From: an uncultured Treponema sp. | GTDB lineage: Bacteria > Spirochaetota > Spirochaetia > Treponematales > Treponemataceae | Length of the DNA: 42,544 bases | Assembly: GCA_937893155.1 (NCBI GenBank) | Contig: CALBGU010000044.1 | Coordinates: 1 to 42,544, forward strand | Reading direction: 5' to 3' | Shown: positions 15,709 to 24,743 of the stretch, in pieces | Layout of the letters: each line of letters begins with the position of its first letter | Numbering within the stretch: position 1 is the first letter of the stretch | Program-made: the position numbers and the translations under genes | The notes under the pieces: generated by a model | What the model was told of the DNA's origin: nothing | Databases searched by the model: none | Seen by the model: only the letters and a program-made list of their open reading frames with translations

Positions 15709-16680
15709 ATGAAATTGAAACCTATTTTTGCATTCATCGCATTTTTTCTTGCGCTTCCTGCCGTTTTTGCGCGGAACGCTGTGTTTTCAAACGAGGATTA
15801 CAGCATTGCCCTCGCCTACACCGACACCACGTTTCCCGGCGACGCTGTTTTTGTGCACATGACGCTCACCGCGACGAACAAAAAAATCGCAGCAGAGGCG
15901 ACTTCTGCAACCCTGACGCTGTTAAATCAAGATTCCAAACAGGTCGATAAGGCGACTTTCTACACGCTATCCACATCAAAATCAAAATCGTCGGTCGATA
16001 TGCTCTGCGGCGTTGCGGTTACGCTGTGGCAAAAATCGGGCAATTACACCGCAAAAGTTGTTTATAAGCCGTTTGGTCTGGAGCAAATGGAATTTAGTCT
16101 TCCCGTTTCGGTGCTCGACAAAACATTTGTAAGCGAAACGATTGAGCTGAACGAAACCAACACGGGAATCCGCACAGACGCTTCTCCCAAGCGCGCCGAG
16201 CAGACGCAGAAACTCAGCCGCGTGCTCACCGATTTTGACAAATCCGCGCTGTTTCAAGTGCGAAAATTTGCGCTTCCAACGCCCGAAACTCGCCGCACCG
16301 CATTTTTCGGCGACCGTCGCGTGTTCAAATATTCCAACGGGAAATCCGATACCAGTTACCATTACGGCATCGATTTCGGTGTGCCAACTGGCTCAAGTGT
16401 TACGGCATGCGCATCGGGCAAAATCGTGATGGCAGAAGAGCGCATTGTTACGGGCTGGACGGTCGTCATTGAGCATTTGCCCGGGCTTTTCAGTTTGTAT
16501 TACCACCTGAATGCGTTCAACGTGCAGCTTGGGCAAACCGTAAAAATGGGCGACATTATCGGGCAATCTGGCTCGACAGGGCTTGCAACAGGACCGCATT
16601 TGCACTGGCAGATGTCGCTGAACGGGCAGGCGGTCAATCCCGATTTTTTCACAAACGATTTCGCATTCATCGAAGAATAA
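15709..16680 (+). CDS. Exported M23-family (LytM) peptidase
   Basis: This 323-residue protein has an N-terminal signal sequence (IFAFIAFFLALPAVFA). The central part (about 30-150) has a beta-sandwich-like, Ig-like character. The C-terminal LytM domain shows HYGIDFGVPTGSSVTACASG (first zinc ligands) and TGPHLHWQMSLNG (HxH) near residue 300. M23 enzymes are zinc endopeptidases that cut peptidoglycan cross-links. GGAG lies 7 nt before ATG 15709. Only 3 nt separate its stop from the next gene, so the two are translationally coupled. Confidence 0.9.
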   Translation: MKLKPIFAFIAFFLALPAVFARNAVFSNEDYSIALAYTDTTFPGDAVFVHMTLTATNKKIAAEATSATLTLLNQDSKQVDKATFYTLSTSKSKSSVDMLCGVAVTLWQKSGNYTAKVVYKPFGLEQMEFSLPVSVLDKTFVSETIELNETNTGIRTDASPKRAEQTQKLSRVLTDFDKSALFQVRKFALPTPETRRTAFFGDRRVFKYSNGKSDTSYHYGIDFGVPTGSSVTACASGKIVMAEERIVTGWTVVIEHLPGLFSLYYHLNAFNVQLGQTVKMGDIIGQSGSTGLATGPHLHWQMSLNGQAVNPDFFTNDFAFIEE

Positions 16681-16683
16681 TCA

Positions 16684-17673
16684 ATGGAAATCAAAACATT
16701 TATTGCAGGCAAAGACGACGACGGACGGCGGATAGACCGCGTTTTGCGCCGTATTCTTGCCGACAGCGCAAAAATGCACCAACTGTTACGAAAATCGCTC
16801 ATCAAGTTGAACGGGAAAAAAATCGATGCGGCTGAAAAAGTGCACGAAGGCGACGAAATTTCGGTTGCGGCATTTTTGCTCCAAAACACCGATTCTGAGC
16901 GCGAAAAAAAGCAGGATTCTCGCACCGTTTCGCAATCGCTGATTGAGGAAATCCAAAAAAACACGCTGTTGCAAACAGACGATTTTCTTATTATCAATAA
17001 ACCGTACGACGTGAGCGTTCAGGGCGGAAAAACCAATTTAAGTAATGCCGTTTCCGCGCTTTTTAATGCCGCGCACCAAAACGACTCGCTCTCGTTTCGG
17101 TGCGGACCGCTCCACCGCCTTGACCGAAAAACCACGGGGGCGCTCGTCTTTTCGCAGAGTCTTTCGGGGGCAAAATGGTTTAGCGAGCAAATTGCCGCGC
17201 ACCGCATCAAGAAAACGTATCTGGCGATTATCGAAGGCAATCTGAAAAAAAATGCGCGCTGGGAAGATTTCATTTTTGAAGGCGATGAAAATAAATCGGA
17301 TTCGCGCATTTTTCACACGGTAACAACAAAAAGTGCGCAGGGCAAAAACGCCATCACAAACGCAATTCCGCTCGCTTTTGGCACCTACAACGGCGCACCC
17401 GTTACGCTTGCCGAATTCAAAATCGAAACGGGGCGAAAACACCAAATCCGCGCCCAGAGCGCACTTCACGGCTTTCCGCTTTTGGGGGACACTGCATACG
17501 GCGGGCAGAAAATCAAAGAATCGCAGGATTTTTTTCTGCACGCATATCGCCTTGAGTTTCCGCAAAAAAATCCGTTCGGACTGCCAAGTTGTGTTGACGC
17601 ATTTATTCTGACAAATTTCAGAAAAATGTTAACTAAAATATTGATAAATTGCGACGATATTCGTATAATTTGA
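16684..17673 (+). CDS. RluA-family pseudouridine synthase
   Basis: The protein has 329 residues. An S4-like RNA-binding domain (residues 1-65, DGRRIDRVLRRIL, LLRKSLIKLNGKKI) is followed by the pseudouridine synthase domain. The catalytic Asp is in GPLHRLDRKTTGALVFSQS near residue 145 and the ETGRKHQIRAQ motif is near 258, as in RluC/RluD enzymes. These isomerise specific uridines in 23S rRNA. The third residue of the usual RLDRDTSG motif is substituted (RKTTG) but the Asp is retained. The exact target cannot be told from sequence. Confidence 0.9.
   Translation: MEIKTFIAGKDDDGRRIDRVLRRILADSAKMHQLLRKSLIKLNGKKIDAAEKVHEGDEISVAAFLLQNTDSEREKKQDSRTVSQSLIEEIQKNTLLQTDDFLIINKPYDVSVQGGKTNLSNAVSALFNAAHQNDSLSFRCGPLHRLDRKTTGALVFSQSLSGAKWFSEQIAAHRIKKTYLAIIEGNLKKNARWEDFIFEGDENKSDSRIFHTVTTKSAQGKNAITNAIPLAFGTYNGAPVTLAEFKIETGRKHQIRAQSALHGFPLLGDTAYGGQKIKESQDFFLHAYRLEFPQKNPFGLPSCVDAFILTNFRKMLTKILINCDDIRII
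17641..17669 (+). promoter_or_regulatory. Promoter of the P-loop/Asp23-like gene, almost leaderless
   Basis: TTGATA (17641-17646), a 17-nt spacer and a perfect TATAAT (17664-17669), lying inside the 3' end of the RluA-like gene. The predicted start is about 17676, 2 nt before ATG 17678. Confidence 0.75.
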
Positions 17674-17677
17674 ATGT

Positions 17678-18547
17678 ATGGCTCTTGTTGATGACCTCCT
17701 CAAGAAAATCACTGAAATCACCGTTTTTGCACTTGTGGGCGCAAGCGGCACGGGAAAAAGTTTCCGTGCCAAACTTGTTGCGCAAAAGCACGGAATTGAC
17801 ACACTTATCGACGACGGGCTTTTGATTCAGAGCGATAAAATCATTGCAGGAAAGTCGGCAAAGCGCGAAAAATCGTATATGGGCGCCGTTCGCGTTGCCC
17901 TTTTCGACAACAAAGAGCATCGCGATTCCGTGGCAAAAGCGCTGCAATCAATGAAAATCCAAAAGATTTTGATTCTCGGCACGTCCGATAAAATGGTGAA
18001 TATGATTGCGGAGCGATTGCAACTGCCGCCCGTTTCAAAAATCATCAGAATCGAAGAAATCGCCACAAAAGAAGAAATCGAACAGGCAATCCGAAGCCGC
18101 CAAGTTGAAGGCAAACACGTTATTCCCGTGCCCGCGATTGAAATCAAAAAAAGTTCGCCCAAGATTTTTTTGAATGCGGTGCGCGTGTTTTTTTCGCGCG
18201 GAAAACGAAAAGCGGAAGGCAAATTGTTTGAAAAATCCGTTGTGCGCCCCGAATTTTCCAAGAAAGGCAGAATCAGCATTTCGGAAGCCGCCCTCAATCA
18301 GATGACTTTGCAGTGTGTTTCCAATTTTAACAGCGAAATCCGCGTGCGAAAACTCTCAATCAAAACAAACGAGTCTGGCTACAAGTTCGTGCTGACCATC
18401 GATGTGCCGTTCGGAACGCAGCTCACAGGCGTTGTGAGCGACCTGCAGCGGCATTTAATCGACAACATCGAGCGATTTACGGGCATTATGATTGAAGAAG
18501 TCAACATCGTCATCGACAAAATCAGAAAACCCACCGAAAAAAAATAA
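17678..18547 (+). CDS. P-loop protein with C-terminal Asp23/Gls24-like domain
   Basis: The 289-residue cytosolic protein has two parts. Residues 1-130 form a small P-loop domain with Walker A GASGTGKS near residue 22, a LIDDGLLIQ strand that could serve as a lid or Walker B region, and LILGTSDKMVNMI. Residues 195-285 (ISEAALNQMTLQCVSN, VLTIDVPFGTQLTGVVSDLQ, TGIMIEEVNIVIDKI) resemble the Asp23/Gls24 alkaline-shock domain. I know of such fusions in spirochaetes and clostridia only as uncharacterised proteins. Function is unknown; an envelope-stress or nucleotide-dependent role would be a guess. Confidence 0.65.
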   Translation: MALVDDLLKKITEITVFALVGASGTGKSFRAKLVAQKHGIDTLIDDGLLIQSDKIIAGKSAKREKSYMGAVRVALFDNKEHRDSVAKALQSMKIQKILILGTSDKMVNMIAERLQLPPVSKIIRIEEIATKEEIEQAIRSRQVEGKHVIPVPAIEIKKSSPKIFLNAVRVFFSRGKRKAEGKLFEKSVVRPEFSKKGRISISEAALNQMTLQCVSNFNSEIRVRKLSIKTNESGYKFVLTIDVPFGTQLTGVVSDLQRHLIDNIERFTGIMIEEVNIVIDKIRKPTEKK

Positions 18548-18575
18548 CACGGCAAACCAATGTGTTTTCTGTCAT

Positions 18576-18840
18576 TCAAAAAAATTTTTTTTCGCCGTTT
18601 TTTTTGCGAATAAGGCGCAAAATTTTTTTTAAACATAAAAAGGACTTCCTTTTGAGCTTTAAAAAAATTTTTAATGCTCACTTTATTTACATTTGCACTT
18701 ATAAAATTCTTTTGAAACGCAGCCTGTGTTACATTTGCACTTTAAAAAATTTTTTTTTGTGCAAAAGGAGTTACAATTGCACTTATAAAAAATTTTTAAA
18801 GCCCGCCCGAACTTCCTTTTGCCTTTCAAAAATTTTTTAG
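18576..18840. repeat. Repeat array 3: six to seven ~42-nt units
   Basis: This fills most of the gap 18548-18999 between two convergent genes. The unit core is TTGCAC (or TTGAGC, TTGCCT) followed by A-run then T-run. Core starts are 18652, 18693, 18735, 18777 and 18819 (steps 41, 42, 42, 42), with two degenerate units near 18580 and 18614. Arms include TTTGCAC (18734-18740) with GTGCAAA (18759-18765), AAAAGGA with TCCTTTT (18638-18653), and GCAAAAGGA (18761-18769) with TTCCTTTTGC (18813-18822), which encloses the 18777 core. A CTGTCATTC sequence marks the left edge at 18569. Confidence 0.8.
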
Positions 18841-18907
18841 CGTTTGCTACAGAACAAGTATGCTCATAAAAACAAAATGTCAATCCAAACTCGTTTTCGA
18901 CAGCGAT

Positions 18908-18945
18908 AAAAAATCCCGCTCAACGCATTTCTTGAACAGGATTTT
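18908..18945 (-). terminator. Rho-independent terminator of the DEAD-box gene
   Basis: On the minus strand a 14-bp stem (18932-18945 with 18910-18923, two G-U pairs) closes an 8-nt loop and is followed by a T-run. It lies about 55 nt past the helicase stop codon. Confidence 0.75.
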
Positions 18946-18961
18946 AATAGTGCCTTTTATA

Positions 18962-19024
18962 AAAGCAGCCTCTGGCTCCCACAAAGCAGCCTATGGCTGT
19001 TATGAATCGGCTTTAGGCTGTTTG
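18962..19024. repeat. Three tandem 21-bp units at the end of the DEAD-box gene
   Basis: The units 18962-18982, 18983-19003 and 19004-19024 each carry a short palindrome: GCCTCTGGC, GCCTATGGC and GGCTTTAGGC. The third unit overlaps the last codons of the helicase gene. The period is exactly half that of the larger arrays. Confidence 0.65.
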
Positions 19025-20970
19025 CGGTAGATACCTGCCCCGTTGTTGCGCTTCGTCGGGGTGTGAATACCTGCACGGGCGTTCGATGAATGAAAGCCCT
19101 TTCTGCCCTTGAAGTTTTTTTCTCCACGCTCGCCGCGTTCTCCCCGCTCGCCTCTTTCACTGCGCTGCCACGGCTTATCGCCGAACCTACCACCGCGAGA
19201 AGAACTCTTCGTGTCGATGTGCATATGAGGAATGGAGTGGTCGCGCTTTGACAAATCCAATGCTAGCTTTGCGCTCTCCTTCGGCAAACTCACCAGCGAG
19301 AAACTTTCTGCCACGTCGATTCGGTCAACTTGACGGTTCGGGATTTTGAGCAATCCGCTGAAATACGACGCAATTTCTTTCGGGTTAAAACCGTCTTTTC
19401 GTCCCAACTGCACAAAAAGGCGCATTTGATTGCTTTCCTCGCGGCGCGAACCGTAACGCTCAGTTCTCGCTTTTTCGATTCTCACCTTTGCAATTTCGCC
19501 GTAACGGTTTCGCTCAAGTTTATCCCCAAACACTTCCGACAGCACGCACGCAAGGACTTTCTCCGCGTCCGCCTTGTCTTCTTTGTCCGCTAAAAGCTCT
19601 TTCGCCATTTTCAGAAAATCTGAACTTTCGCCGACGATTTTTTCATTAACAGTTTTCGCCTCAATGCTCGCCTTGAGAGCGGCAAACAGGCGGTCGCGCT
19701 TCACCTTAATAACCTCGTCGATTTCGGGAATTGGCTCTTGCACCATCTCGCCTTTGCTTGCACGGCGAACCGCAGAACGCAGGAAATTAAGGCGGCGGCG
19801 TTGCTCTTCGGGACGCACAAACGTAACCGCACAGCCCGACGAGCCAGCGCGTCCCGTGCGTCCAATGCGGTGTACATACGTCGCGCCGTCGAACGGAAGC
19901 GCATAATTTACAACGTGCGAAAGCCCCGTAATGTCGATTCCGCGCGCTGCAACATCGGTCGCAACAAGAATACGCGTTTTGCCGCTGCGGAAGCGATTGA
20001 GGATTTTTTCTCGCTGATTTTGCGGAATGTCGCCGTGAAGAGCCGCAACTTCGTAGCCTTTTTCGTCGAGCGCGCGGCTGACCATATCGGCTTCCATTTT
20101 TGTCTGCATAAAGACAAGCCCGTAAAAATCGCTTGCCATATCGATAAGACGCACAAGCGCATTGATTTTGTCGCTCTCGCGCACCACCCAATACTTTTGG
20201 TCGATTAACAGCGGCTCTTCGGTAACGCCCTCTTCCTCCACAATTTCGTAATCGCCCATAAACTTTTGCGCGATTTTCATAATTTCAGGAGGCATTGTCG
20301 CGCTGAAAAGGAGGATACGGCTCTCGGGATTTGCGGAGGTAAAAATCTTTTCGATGTCGTCAACAAAGCCCATATCAAGCATTTCATCGCCTTCGTCCAA
20401 GATGAAATAATCGATTTTGCTGATGTCGAGCGTGCCGCGGTCGATGTGGTCTTGAATGCGCCCCGGAGTGCCGACGACGATATCCACGCCGCGCTTTAAG
20501 TCGCGAATCTGCTCGCCATACGATGCGCCGCCGTAAAGGACAGCAACACGCGGATAACGGCTTGAAGAAAATGAGCGCAACTCGGTACACGTCTGCATTG
20601 CAAGCTCACGGGTTGGCTCAAGGACGATTGCGCGAACATGGTCGCTTGCTGTGCGTATTTTTTGCACGAGAGGAAGACCGAACGCGGCTGTTTTTCCAGT
20701 GCCTGTGCGAGCGCGCGCGATGAGGTTTGCGTCCCCGTTCAAAAGGCGCGGAATTGCGAGAAGTTGAATGGGAGATGGCGTGAGAAAGCCTTTTTTGCTG
20801 ATTGCGTCTAATACAACCTCGTCAAGACCTAAATCTGCAAATGAGATTTCGTCAGAATCGTCAGATTGTTCTTCTGTGTCTTCAGAATCGATGTCGTCGA
20901 TTTCGCTTTCTGCGATTTCGTTGAGAACTTCAGAGTTCTCGAGAGCTTCGCCTAGCTGCTCTTCGTTCAT
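19000..20970 (-). CDS. DEAD-box RNA helicase with DbpA-type RNA-binding domain
   Basis: The protein has 656 residues. Helicase motifs in order: Q motif (GFLTPSPIQLLAIP), I (ARTGTGKTAA), Ia (PTRELAMQ), Ib (GTPGRI), II (DEGD, in FILDEGDEMLDMGF), III (SAT), V (ATDVAARGID) and VI (HRIGRTGRAG). Motif II is DEGD rather than DEAD. Near residues 510-580 a segment (LFVQLGRKDGFNPKEIASYF) fits the DbpA/CsdA RNA-binding fold, and the tail is a basic RGERGE repeat region. The N terminus carries an acidic extension of about 45 residues. Such helicases remodel rRNA during ribosome assembly or cold shock. AGGAG lies 10 nt before the ATG. Confidence 0.93.
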   Translation of the reverse strand: MNEEQLGEALENSEVLNEIAESEIDDIDSEDTEEQSDDSDEISFADLGLDEVVLDAISKKGFLTPSPIQLLAIPRLLNGDANLIARARTGTGKTAAFGLPLVQKIRTASDHVRAIVLEPTRELAMQTCTELRSFSSSRYPRVAVLYGGASYGEQIRDLKRGVDIVVGTPGRIQDHIDRGTLDISKIDYFILDEGDEMLDMGFVDDIEKIFTSANPESRILLFSATMPPEIMKIAQKFMGDYEIVEEEGVTEEPLLIDQKYWVVRESDKINALVRLIDMASDFYGLVFMQTKMEADMVSRALDEKGYEVAALHGDIPQNQREKILNRFRSGKTRILVATDVAARGIDITGLSHVVNYALPFDGATYVHRIGRTGRAGSSGCAVTFVRPEEQRRRLNFLRSAVRRASKGEMVQEPIPEIDEVIKVKRDRLFAALKASIEAKTVNEKIVGESSDFLKMAKELLADKEDKADAEKVLACVLSEVFGDKLERNRYGEIAKVRIEKARTERYGSRREESNQMRLFVQLGRKDGFNPKEIASYFSGLLKIPNRQVDRIDVAESFSLVSLPKESAKLALDLSKRDHSIPHMHIDTKSSSRGGRFGDKPWQRSERGERGERGERGEKNFKGRKGFHSSNARAGIHTPTKRNNGAGIYRKQPKADS

Positions 20971-21178
20971 AAAACAAACTCCTGTTTATGCAAAGAGCAA
21001 CATGGCTCATACGCGTTATTGAGGTACTGCCCAAGATTATTATTATGTATTGTGAAAGTAAGAATAAACGATGCCCCATGCATTAGAAAAGTAGATACTG
21101 CAATATACTGTATTTTTCAAATAAAAGCAACTATCGCAAGGCTATGCACAGCGCGTTTTTTGGAAGTGCTACAGAGGT

Positions 21179-21222
21179 ATGAAAAAGGGCTTCAAGCATT
21201 TACGCTCAAAGCCCTTTTCGAT
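21179..21222 (-). terminator. Terminator of the oxaloacetate decarboxylase operon
   Basis: AAAAAGGGCTT (plus strand, from about 21183) pairs with AAAGCCCTTTT (to about 21222), with further pairing near the loop. On the minus strand it is followed by a T-rich tract. It lies 16 nt past the oadB stop. The remaining 21023-21178 shows no gene or clear motif. Confidence 0.75.
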
Positions 21223-21237
21223 TTATGCTAATCTATC

Positions 21238-22650
21238 TTACAGATTGCCATAAGTTGCAATAAATACACCTGCCGCAACCGCAGTACCGATAACGCCAGC
21301 GACGTTCGGTCCCATTGCATTCATCAAAATGAAGTTTGTCGGGTCTTCGCTCTGTGCAACCTTATGCGCAACGCGTGCCGCCATTGGAACAGCAGAAACG
21401 CCCGCAGAACCGATGAGCGGATTGATTTTCTTGTCTTTTGGCAAGAACACGTTCATCAGCTTTGCCATAAGCAAGCCGCCCGCAGTCGCAACCGCAAACG
21501 CCACCAAGCCTAAAACGATGATACCAACAGATTCCCCTTTGATAATCTTTTCTGGTGTCATCTGTGAGCCAACACCAAGAGAAAGAACAATAGAAACGAT
21601 GTTCATCAATTCGTTTTCCATTGTCTTTGAAAGACGTGTTGCCGCACCGCTTTCTTTTACGAAGTTTCCAAATGCGAGCATACCAATCAATGGAGCTGCT
21701 GGCGGAAGCAAAAGGATTGTCAAAAGCAACAGCATCAATGGGAAAAGAACTTTTTCCATTTTTGACACTTTGCGCGGGTTTGGCATGTGAATCATACGCT
21801 CTTTCTTTGATGTCAAAGCCTTCATAATCGGCGGCTGAATCATCGGAACAAGAGCCATATATGAATATGCCGCAACAGCGATAACACCCATAAGCTCTGG
21901 AGCAAGTTTACCAGAAACGTAGATAGAAGTCGGACCGTCCGCACCACCGATAATACCGATAGCACACGCCTGCATAATGTTATAGTTCAATCCAAAGAGG
22001 TTCATCACCGCAACGCCGAACAACGTAAAGAATACGCCGAACTGTGCTGCACCGCCAAGAATAGCGGTCTTTGGGTTTGCGATAAGAGGACCGAAGTCAG
22101 TCATCGCACCAATGCCCATAAAGATAAGCATCGGGAAGAACTCGTTTCCAACACCTGCCTTGTAGATAATCGCAAGCATACCGTCAGGCAAATCGCCCAT
22201 TCCTGCACCAATGATGTTTACCAAAATCGTACCGAATCCAATCGGAATCAAAAGCAATGGCTCAAATCCTTTACCAACAGCAAGGTAAACGATAAGGAAA
22301 CCAACGCCAATCATAATCAATGACTGCCAGCCGGGAGCTGTACCCCAGTCAATCTGAGGAGCTTCCACTACTTCTGGCTTAAAGCCGCTTTCGCTCGGAG
22401 CTTTCGCTTTCTGTGTCAGAATCTGATAAATACCTGTTGATTTACCAATATTCTGAATGAACTGCATTGGGTTAATGTTATGCTCTTCACCCCAATTTTC
22501 AGTTCCCTTGATAGTTCTTTCAAGTCCTGTTCCTTCGCCCTTCGCTTGAGCAAAAGTCGTTGTTCCAAGGCTTAAAACACAAGCAATCGCCATTATTGCA
22601 AACGTTACTGCAATAATGTGCTTACGAAATTTTATCTGTGTATCAATCAT
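21238..22650 (-). CDS. oadB: Na+-pumping oxaloacetate decarboxylase, beta subunit
   Basis: This 470-residue membrane protein has about nine to ten hydrophobic helices. Family motifs include GIGAMTDFGPLIANPKTAILG, IGIIGGADGPTSIYVSGKLA and NFILMNAMGPNVAGVIGTAVA. OadB/GcdB/MmdB subunits decarboxylate the carboxybiotin delivered by the alpha subunit and export Na+. The N-terminal ~95 residues, including a signal-like helix (residues 12-34) and a polar stretch before the conserved part, are longer than in typical 375-435-residue subunits. The gene is 15 nt downstream of oadA. Start ATG 22650 has an AGGTG-type site about 10 nt before it. Confidence 0.93.
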   Translation of the reverse strand: MIDTQIKFRKHIIAVTFAIMAIACVLSLGTTTFAQAKGEGTGLERTIKGTENWGEEHNINPMQFIQNIGKSTGIYQILTQKAKAPSESGFKPEVVEAPQIDWGTAPGWQSLIMIGVGFLIVYLAVGKGFEPLLLIPIGFGTILVNIIGAGMGDLPDGMLAIIYKAGVGNEFFPMLIFMGIGAMTDFGPLIANPKTAILGGAAQFGVFFTLFGVAVMNLFGLNYNIMQACAIGIIGGADGPTSIYVSGKLAPELMGVIAVAAYSYMALVPMIQPPIMKALTSKKERMIHMPNPRKVSKMEKVLFPLMLLLLTILLLPPAAPLIGMLAFGNFVKESGAATRLSKTMENELMNIVSIVLSLGVGSQMTPEKIIKGESVGIIVLGLVAFAVATAGGLLMAKLMNVFLPKDKKINPLIGSAGVSAVPMAARVAHKVAQSEDPTNFILMNAMGPNVAGVIGTAVAAGVFIATYGNL

Positions 22651-22665
22651 ACGTCTTCTTACACC

Positions 22666-24720
22666 TTATTGAATCTGAGCAACAGCCTGTCCATTAGCAA
22701 CCTGAGTGCCTGTCGGAACAGTGAAATGAACTTTACCAGCCGCACCAGCCTTGATTTCAAGCTCCATCTTCATTGATTCAATGATGATAACAGTTGTATC
22801 TGCTGTAACACTTGCGCCCTCAGCCACTGCATACTTGAGCAATGTACCAGCTACAGGTGCTTTTACGTCCTTTCCGCCAGCACTTGCACTCGGTGCAGGA
22901 GCTGCAGCAGGTGCCGCTACAGGAGCAGGAGCTGCCTTTACTACGCCGCCGATTGTCGCAAGAACTTGACCGTTCGCAATCTGTGTGCCTGTTGGAACAG
23001 TGTATGTGATTGTACCGTCTGCAGGAGATTTCACCTCAAGCTCCATCTTCATAGACTCAACGATGATAATGGTCTGTCCCTTTGTAACCTTTGTTCCGTT
23101 AGAGAAACACTGCTTCAAAAGAGTGCCAGCTACAGGAGCTTTTACATCTTCTCCGCCTGTTGTTACAGGAGCCGCGCTGACAGCTGGAGCTGCACCTGCT
23201 GCACCAAAGCCGATGTCGTAAGATGTTCCGTTGACAGTAACGCTCATCTTGTCGCCAGCAGGACCTGAAACAACGTTGTAAGCAGTTCCGTTTACAGTAA
23301 CCGTGTAAGAACCGCCCTTGTTTGCCTTAGCAGGAGCCGCTTCTTTCTTGGCAAAAGTGCTTGCTGCGTCAACAGGACCATTTGCACGAGAAGCAAAGAA
23401 TTTTGGAGCAACATTCGGGAACATTGCATACGTAAGCGTATCTTCATCAGAACCGTTTCCGCCGGCTTTCTTAGCCTCTTCAACCATTTTGTCCCATTCA
23501 GGAGCAATAAGGTCAGCTGGACGACACGTCACAACTGCGTCCATTTTGTTCTGCTCCAAAGCCTTCTTTACGAGGTCTGGATTTGCGTCTGTTGGCAATT
23601 TTCCAAAACGACCAGTAATGAGATTGCGGAAGTCCTGAGTCATATTGGTGTAACGACCCATAAGAACATTCATAACCGCCTGTGTACCGACAATCTGGCT
23701 TGTTGGTGTTACCAATGGAACATAACCTGCATCTTTGTGAACCTTTGGCAATTCAGCAAGAACTTCGTCCATTCTGTTTCCTGCATTCTGCTGCTTGAGC
23801 TGGCTCTCAAGATTAGAAAGCATTCCGCCCGGAATCTGAGAAAGAAGAATACGAGTATCTGCACCAAGGAATGAAGATTCAAGAGAAGAATAATGTTTGC
23901 GGACTTCGCGGAAATAAGCGGCAATCTCAAGGAGCAACTTTGTATCAAGCCCCGTATCCATATCGGTGCCTTTGAGCATCTCGACGATTGTTTCTGTCGG
24001 TGAGTGAGAAGTACCCATAGACATAGAAGAAATTGCTGTGTCAAGAATATCAGCACCAGCTTCAGCCGCTTTCAAAAGCGTTGCAACAGAAAGACCTGTC
24101 GTTGCGTGTGAGTGAATCTCAATAGGAAGGTCAACTTTTGCCTTAATCTTTTTTACAAGGTCATAAGCGTCATACGGCTTGAGCAAACCAGACATATCTT
24201 TGATACAAATAGAATCAGCACCAAAATCCGCATACGTCTTTGCAAGTTCTGCATATTTCTCGTTTGTGTGGAATGGTGTTACAGCATAAGAAATTGCCAT
24301 CTGAACATCAACGCCCGATTTTTTTGCAGCCTTTGTAGCGCGCTCCATATTGCGCGGGTCGTTACAAGCATCAAAAATGCGGAAACAACCGATACCGTTC
24401 TTTGCAGCAGTTTCTACGAACTTATCCACCACATCATCGGCATAGTGCTTGTAGCCAAGAAGATTCTGAGCGCGAAGAAGCATCATGATTTTGTTGTTTG
24501 GAAGTGCTGCGTGAAGTTTGCGGAGGCGCTCCCACGGGTCTTCGTTCAAAAAGCGGATACAAGAATCGTATGTTGCACCACCCCAACCTTCAATATATTT
24601 GTAACCAACTTTGTCAAGTTTGTCACAAATCGGCAGCATATCCGCTGTCGTCATACGAGTTGCGTGAAGACTCTGGTGAGCATCACGAATTGCAAGTTCA
24701 GAAATATTTACTTTAGCCAT
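22666..24720 (-). CDS. oadA: Oxaloacetate decarboxylase, alpha subunit, with two biotinyl domains
   Basis: The protein has about 684 residues. The N-terminal carboxyltransferase TIM barrel shows ELAIRDAHQSLHATRM, the metal-ligand HSHATTGLSV and PGGMLSNLESQLKQQ. A linker domain follows, then two consecutive biotinyl domains, each with VKAPVAGTLLK and ESMKMELE; the biotinylated lysines are at about residues 558 and 650. A Pro/Ala-rich hinge separates them. Most OadA proteins have one biotinyl domain. The subunit transfers CO2 from oxaloacetate to biotin. I start at ATG 24720 (MAKVNISEL), with GAGGAG 12 nt upstream, rather than 24738. Confidence 0.94.
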   Translation of the reverse strand: MAKVNISELAIRDAHQSLHATRMTTADMLPICDKLDKVGYKYIEGWGGATYDSCIRFLNEDPWERLRKLHAALPNNKIMMLLRAQNLLGYKHYADDVVDKFVETAAKNGIGCFRIFDACNDPRNMERATKAAKKSGVDVQMAISYAVTPFHTNEKYAELAKTYADFGADSICIKDMSGLLKPYDAYDLVKKIKAKVDLPIEIHSHATTGLSVATLLKAAEAGADILDTAISSMSMGTSHSPTETIVEMLKGTDMDTGLDTKLLLEIAAYFREVRKHYSSLESSFLGADTRILLSQIPGGMLSNLESQLKQQNAGNRMDEVLAELPKVHKDAGYVPLVTPTSQIVGTQAVMNVLMGRYTNMTQDFRNLITGRFGKLPTDANPDLVKKALEQNKMDAVVTCRPADLIAPEWDKMVEEAKKAGGNGSDEDTLTYAMFPNVAPKFFASRANGPVDAASTFAKKEAAPAKANKGGSYTVTVNGTAYNVVSGPAGDKMSVTVNGTSYDIGFGAAGAAPAVSAAPVTTGGEDVKAPVAGTLLKQCFSNGTKVTKGQTIIIVESMKMELEVKSPADGTITYTVPTGTQIANGQVLATIGGVVKAAPAPVAAPAAAPAPSASAGGKDVKAPVAGTLLKYAVAEGASVTADTTVIIIESMKMELEIKAGAAGKVHFTVPTGTQVANGQAVAQIQ

Positions 24721-24743
24721 CTTTAAGCTTCTCCTCAAAAAAA

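Noticed and set aside
18562..18840. Lys/Cys/Phe-rich 92-residue frame over array 3
   Set aside because: The composition simply reflects A- and T-runs; no ribosome-binding site and no similarity to a known family.
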